Of a stretch of DNA of 64,000 nt, positions 56,770-64,000 are shown one piece after another (the stretch's first letter is position 1; each line of letters begins with the position of its first letter). The DNA is from Hymenobacter latericoloratus (GTDB taxonomy: Bacteria; Bacteroidota; Bacteroidia; Cytophagales; Hymenobacteraceae), in NCBI RefSeq assembly GCF_014199535.1, contig NZ_JACHNV010000001.1:1-64000 (forward strand), written 5' to 3'. The notes under the pieces are model-generated. The model ran no database searches and had not been told where the DNA came from. It saw only the letters and a program-made list of their open reading frames with translations. The position numbers and the translations under genes were made by a program.

Positions 56770-58207
56770 CTCTGCTTCTGCGCCTACCCCTCCTGCCAGC
56801 CGGCACCTGCCGGTGGAGGTGCTGCGCCAGTACGCGGCCGGGACACTGACGCCCGCCGAGCAGCACCGCGTGGAAGCCCACACCCTCGACTGCCCGCACT
56901 GCGCCGATGTGCTGGAAGGCCTGGAACTGCAGCCCGCCGCCGTTACCGATGCCAGCCTGGCCGAGCTGCGTCAGCGCCTGGGCGCCCGCGTATCAGAACT
57001 GGCTACTGAATCGAAGCCCAAACCCGCGCTGGGGCTAGCTTGGCAGCAACTGGCGGCCGCGGCCGCGCTCTTGCTCACCCTAGGGGCCGCCGTGGTGTGG
57101 TTTACTCTGCTGCGCCCGGCCCCACAGGATACGGCCGCGCGGCCTGCCGCTATGCGGCGCGAAGCCGTGGCTACGGCTCCCGTTGCTCCCGCTGCCCCCA
57201 CTCTGGAAGCACCGGAAACGGCTGCCGCCCGGGCAGCCATTCCGGAAGTAGCCGCGGTTACGCCGGGCGCAACTTCCCGCGCAGCCTTACGCCCGCGGCG
57301 CTCCGCTGGGAGGCCGGCCCGGGGCCGGACGGAGTCAAGCGTAAACGGTGACGCCGATGTTCCGGTGGAAGTAGCCGGTCTGGGGGCAGCGCAGGGGTGG
57401 GCCGGGGAGAAAGGAGCGGCTGACGCAGCCGCGGCTCCGGTAGCCGTTACGGCACCCGATTCCGTCCGTACTACCTCGGCCCGCGCGGCCGAGGAGTACG
57501 CCGCAGCTCCCCCGCCCGCGGCTGCCATGCCAATGGTCGGTACTACAGCCGTAGCGAAGCGGAAGATAGCCGCCAGCCCCCTGGTTATGGATCAACAAAA
57601 AACGGCCGCCCCGGAAGCGGCTCGCACTATTCGGGGGCGGGTAACGGACACTGCTGGTGCACCAATGGCTGGCGCATTTGTAACGTTTCCAGGAGCTTCT
57701 ACAGGAGTTTCAACTAACTCAGAGGGCTATTTCAGTTTGAAGGTACCCCCTACGGAGCAGCTATACATTAGCTCCATTGGCTACGTCACGCAGGTGCGTA
57801 CAATACGCCCCACAGACTCCACCCTAACACTGGCCCTCACCCCCGACACCAAAGCCCTGAGCGAGGTAGTGGTAGTCCGCCGCGACGCCCCGCCGGCGCC
57901 CATGGCGGTAGGAGCTATGCCGGCCGGGGGCTACGCCAGCCTCAAAAAGTACCTGCGCGACAGCCTCGACTACCCCGAAAAAGCCCTCGAAGACCGGCGC
58001 GAAGGCAACGTGAAGCTCCGCTTTGTGGTGGGCGTGGACGGCAAGCTCTCCGACATTAAAGTGGTGAAGAAGCTCTCCGAGGAGTGTGACGCCGAAGCCA
58101 CCCGGCTGCTGCAGGAAGGCCCGGCCTGGTTTCCCGCCATTCAGAACGGCCGCCGCACCGCCCGCACCGTCGAAATTACGGTGCCGTTTAAAATAGAAGA
58201 GCGGTAA
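56756..58207 (+). CDS. Anti-sigma factor fused to carboxypeptidase-regulatory-like and TonB C-terminal domains
   Basis: This is a 483-residue protein. The N-terminus has the anti-sigma zinc-finger motif AHTLDCPHC (HxxxCxxC, about residues 42-48) after LPVEVLRQYAAGTLTPAEQHRVE. One membrane segment lies at about 95-118 (LAAAAALLLTLGAAVVWFTLL). A long Ala/Pro/Val/Thr-rich linker (120-285) is periplasmic. Residues about 290-380 are a CarboxypepD_reg-like domain (IRGRVTDTAGAPMAGAFVTFPG...SSIGYVTQVRTI...LSEVVVV). The C-terminal part (about 395-483) is TonB-like (GNVKLRFVVGVDGKLSDIKVVKKLSEECDAEA). It should sequester the adjacent sigma factor and take its signal from the periplasm. Confidence 0.9.
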   Translation: MLRPDSASAPTPPASRHLPVEVLRQYAAGTLTPAEQHRVEAHTLDCPHCADVLEGLELQPAAVTDASLAELRQRLGARVSELATESKPKPALGLAWQQLAAAAALLLTLGAAVVWFTLLRPAPQDTAARPAAMRREAVATAPVAPAAPTLEAPETAAARAAIPEVAAVTPGATSRAALRPRRSAGRPARGRTESSVNGDADVPVEVAGLGAAQGWAGEKGAADAAAAPVAVTAPDSVRTTSARAAEEYAAAPPPAAAMPMVGTTAVAKRKIAASPLVMDQQKTAAPEAARTIRGRVTDTAGAPMAGAFVTFPGASTGVSTNSEGYFSLKVPPTEQLYISSIGYVTQVRTIRPTDSTLTLALTPDTKALSEVVVVRRDAPPAPMAVGAMPAGGYASLKKYLRDSLDYPEKALEDRREGNVKLRFVVGVDGKLSDIKVVKKLSEECDAEATRLLQEGPAWFPAIQNGRRTARTVEITVPFKIEER

Positions 58208-58217
58208 AGGCTACCCG

Positions 58218-58310
58218 TCATGGCGAGGAGGCCCGACGAAGCCATCCTTCCTGACCAGTGTGCTACCCCCTGAAACGTGACAAGCCCTTGACGTATGGTA
58301 TCGCCAAGGG
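58218..58310. repeat. Family A repeat copy 2
   Basis: CGTCATGGCGAGGAGGCCCGACGAAGCCATCCTTCCTGACCAG followed by TGTGCTACCCC and GACAAGCCCTTG/CAAGGGCTTGT. It shares these words in order with 16050-16150, though the outer arm is absent here. Confidence 0.75.
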
Positions 58311-58315
58311 CTTGT

Positions 58316-58482
58316 TGGGGGTAGGGAGCGGGGCTTGCCCCCGCCCGGCGTCAGCGCCGTTACATTTATATGTAGTCGTTGTTCAGGCGCCCCGTTTCCC
58401 ACGTCCGGTCAGGCGTCCGCGCCGTTAAATTTACGTGTAACCGATGTTCAGGCGCCGGGCGGGGGCAAGCCCCGCTCCCTAC
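58316..58482. repeat. Composite palindrome with internal direct repeats
   Basis: GTAGGGAGCGGGGCTTGCCCCCGCCCGGCG (58321-58350) pairs with its complement at 58454-58481. Inside are two direct repeats of about 42 bases (58350-58391 and 58414-58455) with the pattern CGCCGTTAcATTTA...GTTCAGGCGCC, separated by a spacer. Confidence 0.8.
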
Positions 58483-58554
58483 ATCTAGTTAGGAGAGAAG
58501 CTTTGCTCTGCTTGCTGCGTCCTCTATTCAGTTGCTCCATTACTCAGCTACTCT

Positions 58555-58851
58555 TTAGCCGCTGTAGCCGCCGCCGCTTTCGGGTTCGGTGGCGCTGCCG
58601 CCGGCTTTGTCGGGGGTAGGCAGGTCGGGCTCGGTTTTCACTTCCAGCTGGCTGTAGTCGGGGGCACCGTTGCCGGCCACGGGCACGGGCGTTTCATCGG
58701 CATCGGCGCTGGTGCTGGTCGTGGCGGCCGAAGGCGGCGTGGGGGCCGTGTTTTCCTGGGCGGGCGGCGTCACGGCAGAGGGCTGAGCCGTGGTAGGCTG
58801 GTCGGGCTGTACGGAAAGAGCGTCGGATTCTGATTCAAAGGTCTTGTTCAT
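58555..58851 (-). CDS. Acidic disordered small protein
   Basis: The protein has 98 residues (MNKTFESESDALSVQPDQPTTAQPSAVTPPAQ...), rich in Pro, Thr, Ala, Glu and Asp with no hydrophobic core and a glycine-rich end. It has a clean ATG at 58851. It resembles in style the 17036 and 17330 proteins. Probably disordered; function unknown. Confidence 0.6.
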   Translation of the reverse strand: MNKTFESESDALSVQPDQPTTAQPSAVTPPAQENTAPTPPSAATTSTSADADETPVPVAGNGAPDYSQLEVKTEPDLPTPDKAGGSATEPESGGGYSG

Positions 58852-58969
58852 GACAGTAGAGTAGCTAGGTAGAATGCTTGAGCTAGGCTATACGCAGCCC
58901 GCCGGCCCAGGGCCGAGCCAACCCGGCGCAGAATTTTGGGGTAGGGGTGGCGGGCCGTACGCCGTTACG

Positions 58970-58977
58970 TACTTTTG
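58970..58977 (+). promoter_or_regulatory. Candidate -7 box TACTTTTG for fumC
   Basis: It is a perfect TAnnTTTG match, 63 bases before the fumC ATG at 59041. No TTTG at the right -33 distance. It would give a leader of about 55 bases. Confidence 0.5.
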
Positions 58978-59040
58978 CGGCGCGTCGGGGCTTGCCGCGC
59001 GCTTTCTTGTCACCTTATTCTCTTCTCACCCACTAGAAGC

Positions 59041-60447
59041 ATGACTCAGTTTCGCACCGAGAAAGACACCATGGGCACCGTGCAGGTGCCGGCCGACGCC
59101 TACTACGGCGCCCAGACCCAGCGCTCCATCGACAACTTCCAGATTGCCCAGGACATCAATAAGATGCCCAAGGAAATCATCCGCGCCTTTGCCTACCTGA
59201 AGAAAGCCGCCGCCCTCACGAACCGCGACGCCGGTATTCTGTCGGCCGAGAAAGCCGAGCTGATTGGCCGCGTCTGCGACGAAATTCTGGAAGGCAAGCT
59301 CGATGCGGAGTTTCCGCTGGTGGTGTGGCAAACCGGCTCGGGCACCCAGAGCAACATGAATGTGAACGAGGTAGTCGCCTACCGCGGCCACGTGCTCAAC
59401 GGCGGTCAGCTTTCCGACGAGAAGAAGTTTCTGGCCCCCAACGACGACGTAAACAAGTCACAGTCCAGCAACGATACCTTCCCGACGGCCATGCACATTG
59501 CGGCCTACAAGATTCTGGTAGAGAAGACCATTCCCGGCATTGAGAAGCTGCGCGACACACTGCGGGCCAAGAGCGAGCAGTTCATGCACATCGTGAAAAT
59601 CGGCCGTACCCACCTCATGGATGCTACCCCCCTCACGGTAGGCCAGGAGTTCAGCGGCTACGTGTCGCAGCTCGACCACGGCCTGCGCGCCATCAAGAAC
59701 ACCCTGGCTCACCTTTCGGAGCTGGCCCTGGGCGGCACGGCCGTGGGCACGGGTATCAACACGCCCCCCGGCTACTCCGAAAACGTGGCCAAGCATATTG
59801 CCGACCTGACCGGCCTACCCTTCATCACGGCCGAAAACAAGTTTGAGGCCCTGGCCGCCCACGACGCTATTGTGGAAGCTCACGGCGCCCTAAAAACGGT
59901 AGCTGCCTCGCTAATGAAGATTGCCAACGACATTCGTTTGCTGGCTTCGGGCCCGCGCGCCGGCATCGGCGAGCTGCACATCCCCGACAACGAGCCCGGC
60001 TCCAGCATCATGCCCGGCAAGGTGAACCCCACCCAGTCGGAGGCCATGACCATGGTAGCGGCGCAGGTGATGGGCAACGACGTAGCCATCAACATCGGCG
60101 GCATGAACGGCCACTTCGAGCTGAACGTGTTCAAGCCCCTGATGATCTACAACTTCCTGCACTCGGCCCGCCTCATCGGCGACGTGTGCGTGTCGTTCAA
60201 CGACAAGTGCGCCGTGGGCATCGAGCCCCTGGAACAGAACATCAAGAAGCACGTTGACTCGTCGTTGATGCTGGTTACGGCCCTCAACCCCCACATCGGC
60301 TACTACAAAGCCGCCGAAATTGCCCAGACGGCCCACAAAAACGGCTCGACCCTCAAGGAAACCGCCCTGCAGCTCGGCTACCTCACCGAGGAGCAGTTCA
60401 ACGAGTGGCTCAAGCCCGAAGACATGGTAGGCGAAATCAAGAAGTAA
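59041..60447 (+). CDS. fumC: Class II fumarate hydratase
   Basis: The protein has 468 residues from the ATG at 59041 ([33 protein letters not shown]). It interconverts fumarate and malate in the TCA cycle without metal. Motifs are [17 protein letters not shown] (about 99-115), [13 protein letters not shown] (about 143-155), [22 protein letters not shown] (about 186-207) and the superfamily signature [15 protein letters not shown] (about 318-332). It is followed by a 30-bp perfect palindrome. Confidence 0.98.
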   Translation: MTQFRTEKDTMGTVQVPADAYYGAQTQRSIDNFQIAQDINKMPKEIIRAFAYLKKAAALTNRDAGILSAEKAELIGRVCDEILEGKLDAEFPLVVWQTGSGTQSNMNVNEVVAYRGHVLNGGQLSDEKKFLAPNDDVNKSQSSNDTFPTAMHIAAYKILVEKTIPGIEKLRDTLRAKSEQFMHIVKIGRTHLMDATPLTVGQEFSGYVSQLDHGLRAIKNTLAHLSELALGGTAVGTGINTPPGYSENVAKHIADLTGLPFITAENKFEALAAHDAIVEAHGALKTVAASLMKIANDIRLLASGPRAGIGELHIPDNEPGSSIMPGKVNPTQSEAMTMVAAQVMGNDVAINIGGMNGHFELNVFKPLMIYNFLHSARLIGDVCVSFNDKCAVGIEPLEQNIKKHVDSSLMLVTALNPHIGYYKAAEIAQTAHKNGSTLKETALQLGYLTEEQFNEWLKPEDMVGEIKK

Positions 60448-60545
60448 GGTTGTAGCGCGAACGTTGTAGTTCGCGTATTGCCGGGCATCTTATACTGTGT
60501 AACCAGCCCGACAACACGCGAACTACAACGTTCGCGCTACAACCT
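60447..60545. repeat. Perfect 30-bp inverted repeat after fumC
   Basis: Arm 60447-60476 (AGGTTGTAGCGCGAACGTTG...) is exactly complementary to 60516-60545 around a 39-base loop. Inner words GCGCGAACGTT/AACGTTCGCGC are themselves symmetric. There is no T-run, so it is a repeat rather than a standard terminator. Confidence 0.85.
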
Positions 60546-60566
60546 AAGCGCACTGCTTTACGAACA

Positions 60567-60602
60567 ACGGGCAGCCGGCTACCATGCGGGCTGCCCGTTT
60601 TC
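60567..60602 (+). terminator. Hairpin directly before the DHH phosphoesterase ATG
   Basis: ACGGGCAGCC pairs with GGCTGCCCGT (60567-60576 and 60589-60598), followed by TTTTC and the ATG at 60603. It is terminator shaped but touches the start codon, so it may instead regulate translation. Confidence 0.6.
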
Positions 60603-61661
60603 ATGCCCGCATATCCGCAATTTGTGGCACCCTTCCGTGCCTTTCTGGATCAAATTCCGGCCGGGGGCCGCGTGGTGGTGTTCTGCCATTTCGATGCCGA
60701 TGGGCTGGCTGCCGGGGCCCTGTTCGGGCGCGGCCTCCGCCGCATCAACCCCGGCTGGCAGGTGGAGGTAGTGCCCTCCGGCAAGGGCGAAAACGCCTTC
60801 CTGACCCCCGGCGCCCACGAGCGGCTGCTGGCCCTCAGGCCCGATGCCCTGATTGTAACAGACCTGGGCGTGCACGCCCACGGCACTCTGGAACCTCACG
60901 GCGTGCCGGTGCTCTACGTCGACCACCACATTCCGGAAGGGCAGCCCCCGGCCGGCGGCACCGTGCTGACCGGCTACGGCCTTGACCCCGTGCCCTGCTC
61001 GGCCTGGCTGGCCTACGAGCTGCTGGCCGCCGAAGCCGACGTGACGGATCTGCAGTGGGTAGCGGCTATAGGGGTTATTTCCGACCTCGGCGACCAGGCG
61101 GCCTGGCCCCCGCTGGCAGCCGTGAAAAAGCAGCATACCGCCAAGTGGCTCAAGGAAGCCGTGGCCATGTGCAACGCCGCCCGTCGGGCCGGGGAGTTCG
61201 ACCTGGCCCTACCCCTGCGCTACCTCCTCCACGATGACAACCCCCGCGGCCTGGCCCAGGACGCGGTGCTGGCGGGCTACCGGGCCGAGGTAGCGGCCGC
61301 TTTGGCTGCCGCCCGCAAGCTACCCCCCAAGTTCCCACCCAAAGGCCCTGAGGCCGCGCCCGTGGCTATCATCACCATCAACTCCGCCTGCCAGATTCAC
61401 CCGCTTATTGCCCAGCAGTGGATTACGCGCCTCGCTGATAGAGTGGTGCTGTGCGCCAACCTGGGCTACCTGCCCGAGGGCATGGTCGCTATTTCGGGGC
61501 GGGCTGCCGGCAACCTGCACATTCCGGACCTGCTGCGGGCCGCTTTTGCTAGGGTCGGCGCTACCCCGCCCGCCAATTTCGCCCACGGCCACCCCCAGGC
61601 CAGCGGCGGCCACCTTTCCCTTTCTGATTATGCCCTGCTGCTGCGGGGCCTAGGCTACTAG
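60603..61661 (+). CDS. DHH-family phosphoesterase (RecJ-like)
   Basis: This 352-residue protein has DHH motifs VVFCHFDADGLAAGALF (residues about 24-40, DxDG), ALIVTDLGVHAHG (about 83-95) and VLYVDHHIPEG (about 103-113, DHH), then a DHHA1-like C-terminal domain ending LHIPDLLRAAFARVG...GHPQASGGHLSL (GGH motif). It is the compact single-strand exonuclease/nanoRNase type rather than full RecJ. The substrate is uncertain. The start MPAYPQFVAPFRAFLDQIP is at 60603. Confidence 0.88.
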   Translation: MPAYPQFVAPFRAFLDQIPAGGRVVVFCHFDADGLAAGALFGRGLRRINPGWQVEVVPSGKGENAFLTPGAHERLLALRPDALIVTDLGVHAHGTLEPHGVPVLYVDHHIPEGQPPAGGTVLTGYGLDPVPCSAWLAYELLAAEADVTDLQWVAAIGVISDLGDQAAWPPLAAVKKQHTAKWLKEAVAMCNAARRAGEFDLALPLRYLLHDDNPRGLAQDAVLAGYRAEVAAALAAARKLPPKFPPKGPEAAPVAIITINSACQIHPLIAQQWITRLADRVVLCANLGYLPEGMVAISGRAAGNLHIPDLLRAAFARVGATPPANFAHGHPQASGGHLSLSDYALLLRGLGY

Positions 61662-61673
61662 GTCCCTACCCCC

Positions 61674-61700
61674 GGTCGGACGGGCGGAGCCCGTCCGACC
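61674..61700. repeat. Perfect 12-bp hairpin after the DHH gene
   Basis: GGTCGGACGGGC pairs with GCCCGTCCGACC around GGA. There is no T-run. Located 12 bases past the stop. Confidence 0.65.
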
Positions 61701-61803
61701 GGACCGGGCGGGCAACCGCACAAAGTCAGCAATACCGAGCAGGTAGCGTTGCCCGCGCCGTGAGAATGTGCGCAATCATGCAAACCAGCGGGAATCTGTG
61801 ATT

Positions 61804-61811
61804 TATCTTTG
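61804..61811 (+). promoter_or_regulatory. Candidate -7 box TATCTTTG for the GNAT-dgkA unit
   Basis: It is a perfect TAnnTTTG match, 25 bases before the ATG at 61837. No -33 TTTG at the expected distance. Confidence 0.5.
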
Positions 61812-61836
61812 GAGCCGTTCCCCTCTCAGCCTGTTC

Positions 61837-62433
61837 ATGGATTTCGCCCGCTGCATCACCCTGGAAAATAGCCGCGTCCGCCTGCGGCCCCTCGACCTCT
61901 CCGACTTCGACGACCTGAAGGAGGTAGCCTTCGACCCGGCCATCTGGCAATACACGACCACCCCCATGCCCCAAAATAGCGTGGAGCTGGCCGCCTGGCT
62001 AACCCAGAGCGTGCGCGACCGGGAAGCGGGTCGGCGCTACCCCTTTGCTATTGTGGACCGGCAGACGGGGCGCGTGGTGGGTAGCACCAGCTACGGCAAC
62101 ATTGCTTTGGATGACTGCCGCCTGGAAATTGGCTGGACCTGGCTGGGCCGCGCCTACCAGCGCACCGGCCTGAACCGCGCCGCCAAGCACCTGCTGCTGA
62201 AATACGCCTTCGGAGAGCTGCAGTGTGAGCGGGTGGAGCTGAAAACCGACGCCCGCAACTGGCAAAGCCGCGAGGCCATGCGCCGCATGGGGGCCACCGA
62301 AGAAGGCATTCTGCGCAGCCACATGAAAACCCAGGGCGGCCTCCGCCGCGACTCGGTATATTTCAGCATCCTGAAGCCCGAGTGGGACCAGCTGCGCCAT
62401 ACCGTTTTCCAGCAGTTCGACGCCCGTGGCTGA
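61837..62433 (+). CDS. GNAT family N-acetyltransferase (RimJ/RimL type)
   Basis: The protein has 198 residues from the ATG at 61837 (MDFARCITLENSRVRLRPLDLSDFDDLKEVAFDPAIW). The fold motif includes the opening RVRLRPLDLSD, YPFAIVDRQTGRVVGSTSYGNI, EIGWTWLGRAYQRTGLNRAAKHLLLKYAF (acetyl-CoA loop, about 101-129) and VELKTDARNWQSREAMRRMGATEEG (about 137-160). It acetylates an unknown amine. Its stop overlaps the dgkA GTG start by eight bases. Confidence 0.93.
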   Translation: MDFARCITLENSRVRLRPLDLSDFDDLKEVAFDPAIWQYTTTPMPQNSVELAAWLTQSVRDREAGRRYPFAIVDRQTGRVVGSTSYGNIALDDCRLEIGWTWLGRAYQRTGLNRAAKHLLLKYAFGELQCERVELKTDARNWQSREAMRRMGATEEGILRSHMKTQGGLRRDSVYFSILKPEWDQLRHTVFQQFDARG

Positions 62434-62833
62434 GCCCCAGGTTCCTACCCCCCGCCAGCCCTCAAGCCTGCTGCGCCGCCGGGCTGCTAGTTTCGGCTAC
62501 GCGTTCCGGGGCGTGTGGGCGTCCTTGCGCACCGAGGTGCATCTGTGGTTTCATGCCGCCGCTACGGTAGTAGTGGTGGGGCTGGGGCTGTACTGCGGGT
62601 TGGCGCGGTGGGAGTGGGTAGCGGTGGCCCTGGCTGTGGGGGCCGTGTGGTGCGCCGAGCTGGTGAATACCGCCATTGAAGCTGTCGTGAATCTGGTGTC
62701 GCCGGAGTATCACCCGCTGGCGGGCCGGGCCAAGGATGTGGCGGCGGGCGCCGTGCTGGTAATGGCCTTGGCGGCGCTGGCCGTGGGGCTACTGATTTTT
62801 GGGCCGCGCCTGTGGGCGGAGCTGGGCTGGTAG
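62426..62833 (+). CDS. dgkA: Diacylglycerol kinase-type protein (DgkA/undecaprenol kinase)
   Basis: The protein has 135 residues from GTG 62426, overlapping the acetyltransferase stop. It has a basic N-terminus and three membrane segments. The family signature VNTAIEAVVNLVSPEYHPLAGRAKDVAAGAV (about residues 76-107) contains the catalytic Glu and the AKD motif. In Gram-negative bacteria it phosphorylates diacylglycerol; in many others undecaprenol. Which is used here is not shown. Coupled with the acetyltransferase by overlap. Confidence 0.93.
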   Translation: MAEPQVPTPRQPSSLLRRRAASFGYAFRGVWASLRTEVHLWFHAAATVVVVGLGLYCGLARWEWVAVALAVGAVWCAELVNTAIEAVVNLVSPEYHPLAGRAKDVAAGAVLVMALAALAVGLLIFGPRLWAELGW

Positions 62834-62943
62834 CACCAGAGAAAGCGGAACTACTGCGGCCTGCCTGCGTAACCAAGCTTTGTGTGCATATTTGCCGCCC
62901 CTTTAGCCCTTCGGCGCGGGGAGAGTTTCAACCCTGCTCGCTT

Positions 62944-63411
62944 ATGCGTTCTTCCCTGCTTCTCGTCCCGGCCCTGACAATGCTGCTGCACCTGGCCGCC
63001 TGCCAGCGCAACGTGGCCGTGACCACTCCCACCGATGCGCCCCAGACGGGCATGGCCGGCAGCGTATCAACGCCGGCGCCTACCTCGGCTAATACCATTG
63101 AGCCTACCCCCCGGCCCGATGCTGTGTTTGATGCCGCCCGGCGCCCCAAGTGGCTGGCCGACCGGATTCAGCAGCACCTCAACAACGAGAAGCAGAATCC
63201 GCCCATCCACATCTACAGCTACCAGTACGATGGGGCCACGGTGTACTACGAAAGCAGCCCCTGCTGCGACCAGTTCACGAACCTCTACGCTGCCGATGGC
63301 AAGCTGCTCTGCCACCCCGACGGCGGCCTGACCGGCCGCGGCGACGGCAACTGCCCGGACTTCACCAAAACCCGGACCGACGAAAAGCTGGTTTGGCAAG
63401 ACCCTCGCTAA
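62944..63411 (+). CDS. Lipoprotein of DUF6970 type
   Basis: The protein has 155 residues from the ATG at 62944 (MRSSLLLVPALTMLLHLAACQRN). LHLAAC is a lipobox (Cys20). After a Thr/Pro/Ala-rich spacer the domain has PKWLADRIQQHLNNEKQNPPIHIYSYQYDGATVYYESSPCCDQFTNLYAADGKLLCHPDGGLTGRGDGNCPDF. I recognise this as the short Bacteroidota DUF6970 pattern (CCDQF...CHPDGGxTGxGDG); the four Cys may form disulfides. Function unknown. Confidence 0.8.
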   Translation: MRSSLLLVPALTMLLHLAACQRNVAVTTPTDAPQTGMAGSVSTPAPTSANTIEPTPRPDAVFDAARRPKWLADRIQQHLNNEKQNPPIHIYSYQYDGATVYYESSPCCDQFTNLYAADGKLLCHPDGGLTGRGDGNCPDFTKTRTDEKLVWQDPR

Positions 63412-63417
63412 AAGGAA

Positions 63418-63478
63418 AGCGGTAATGAAGTGACAGGGCATCATACTTCATTACCCCTCACTTCATTACCCCATTACC
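63418..63478. repeat. Family C palindrome
   Basis: GGTAATGAAGTGA at 63421-63433 is complementary in part to TCACTTCATTACC (63458-63471), with TACTTCATTACCCC repeated. Located between the lipoprotein and DinB genes. Confidence 0.6.
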
Positions 63479-63491
63479 TTCTTTCTTCCCC

Positions 63492-63995
63492 ATGATTAAC
63501 ACCATTGAAAAGCTGGGCGCCTACACCGTGTGGGCCAACCAAACCCTGCTGCAGCACCTCGACGGCCTAGTGGCCCAGGGCGCTACCCTTCCGGCCGGAG
63601 CCCTGCGCCTGTTCAGCCACGTACTCAATGCCCAAGCCATCTGGCTGGGCCGCATGACCAACACGCCCAGCCCCGTGAAAGTGTGGCAGGAGCACGACTT
63701 AGCTACCCTGCACCACTGGCACGAGCAGACCTCGGAGCGGTTCTATCAGTATGGTATTCAGGCCGATGAGGCCGAGATGCAGCGCCTGATTACCTACACC
63801 AACTCTATTGGGGAGGGCTATACCAGCCAGATTTCCGACATTCTGACCCACGTGCCGGTGCACGGCAACTACCACCGCGCCCAGGTAGCCAAGGAGCTGC
63901 GCGCGGCCGGCCTGGAGCCCATCAACACCGACTTTATCACCTATTGCCGCGAGCTGTCGGCCAAGGCCGAGGCCGCCGACGTGCCCAGCCTGTAA
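63492..63995 (+). CDS. DinB-family protein
   Basis: This 167-residue protein has the four-helix DinB_2 layout. MINTIEKLGAYTVWANQTLLQHLDGL is the first helix, RLFSHVLNAQAIWLGRM the second with a metal-type His, and ILTHVPVHGNYHRAQVAKELRAAGL the last with the HGxxHRxQ motif (about 122-138). Family members include thiol-dependent transferases with a metal site. The true reaction is unknown. The gene ends six bases before the window edge. Confidence 0.9.
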   Translation: MINTIEKLGAYTVWANQTLLQHLDGLVAQGATLPAGALRLFSHVLNAQAIWLGRMTNTPSPVKVWQEHDLATLHHWHEQTSERFYQYGIQADEAEMQRLITYTNSIGEGYTSQISDILTHVPVHGNYHRAQVAKELRAAGLEPINTDFITYCRELSAKAEAADVPSL

Positions 63996-64000
63996 CTTCG

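Larger units (their letters stand above)
58208..58554. other. Repeat-filled intergenic region between convergent genes
   Basis: No gene; contains the family A repeat (58218-58310) and a composite palindrome (58316-58482). Confidence 0.6.

Noticed and set aside
1..64000. tRNA, rRNA, CRISPR arrays and insertion sequences
   Set aside because: I searched by eye for tRNA TpsiC-like motifs, regular short repeats and transposase motifs and found none; a computed search would settle this.

Overview
The window looks like chromosomal DNA of a high-GC member of the Bacteroidota, most like Hymenobacter or a close relative (Cytophagales). The pointers are a type IX secretion sorting domain on a secreted glucanase, SusC/carboxypeptidase-regulatory-like domains, TlpA-like, fasciclin and PorT-like envelope proteins, Bacteroidota-type promoter boxes (TAnnTTTG at -7, TTTG at -33), weak or absent Shine-Dalgarno sequences, and a DAHP synthase fused to chorismate mutase. 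I see no rRNA, tRNA, CRISPR array, transposase or phage gene. It reads as ordinary core chromosome, with many intergenic palindromic repeats.

Layout. 1-6650 (minus strand): a partial secreted protein, a SNF2 helicase, then rbfA - methyltransferase - FtsX/LolE-like permease. 7030-8460: a polytopic membrane protein. 8868-11719 (minus): rpiB, tatC, glyA. 12198-16030 (plus): a T9SS-exported GH64 glucanase, then a sigma-like factor and an anti-sigma/TPR protein. 16240-17830 (minus): a phosphatase and two small disordered proteins. 18234-19919: a zinc alcohol dehydrogenase and its partner gene. 20148-26696: a Bcr/CflA transporter, pterin dehydratase, rsmI-lnt, an inositol phosphatase and small proteins. 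26802-33105 (minus): an aspartyl-protease-like protein, an XRE regulator, a radical SAM/SPASM protein, a TlpA-like protein lacking CXXC, and radA. 33413-36579: a histidine kinase with a cyclic-nucleotide-binding-like domain, then a response regulator fused to a thioredoxin-reductase-like flavoprotein. 36831-42194: envelope and lipid genes. 42407-46603 (minus): an aromatic amino acid operon. 47383-58851: signalling and envelope genes, including a histidine kinase/response regulator pair and an ECF sigma/anti-sigma pair facing a VWA protein. 59041-63995: fumC, a DHH phosphoesterase, GNAT, dgkA, a lipoprotein and a DinB protein.

The most notable finding is the leader of the aromatic operon. Between 46628 and 46918 on the minus strand, upstream of pheA, lie two tandem short reading frames very rich in Phe and Tyr codons. 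One encodes MPQHTGRFFFSYTFYYATA; the other encodes 26 residues with the core FFYYGYTYFFF. Each is followed by a GC hairpin and a U-run. This is the architecture of ribosome-mediated transcription attenuation, apparently doubled and sensing both end products of the operon (prephenate dehydratase, aminotransferase, prephenate dehydrogenase, DAHP synthase/chorismate mutase). A second system worth attention is the kinase and REC-TrxR pair, whose flavoprotein has lost the CxxC redox centre.
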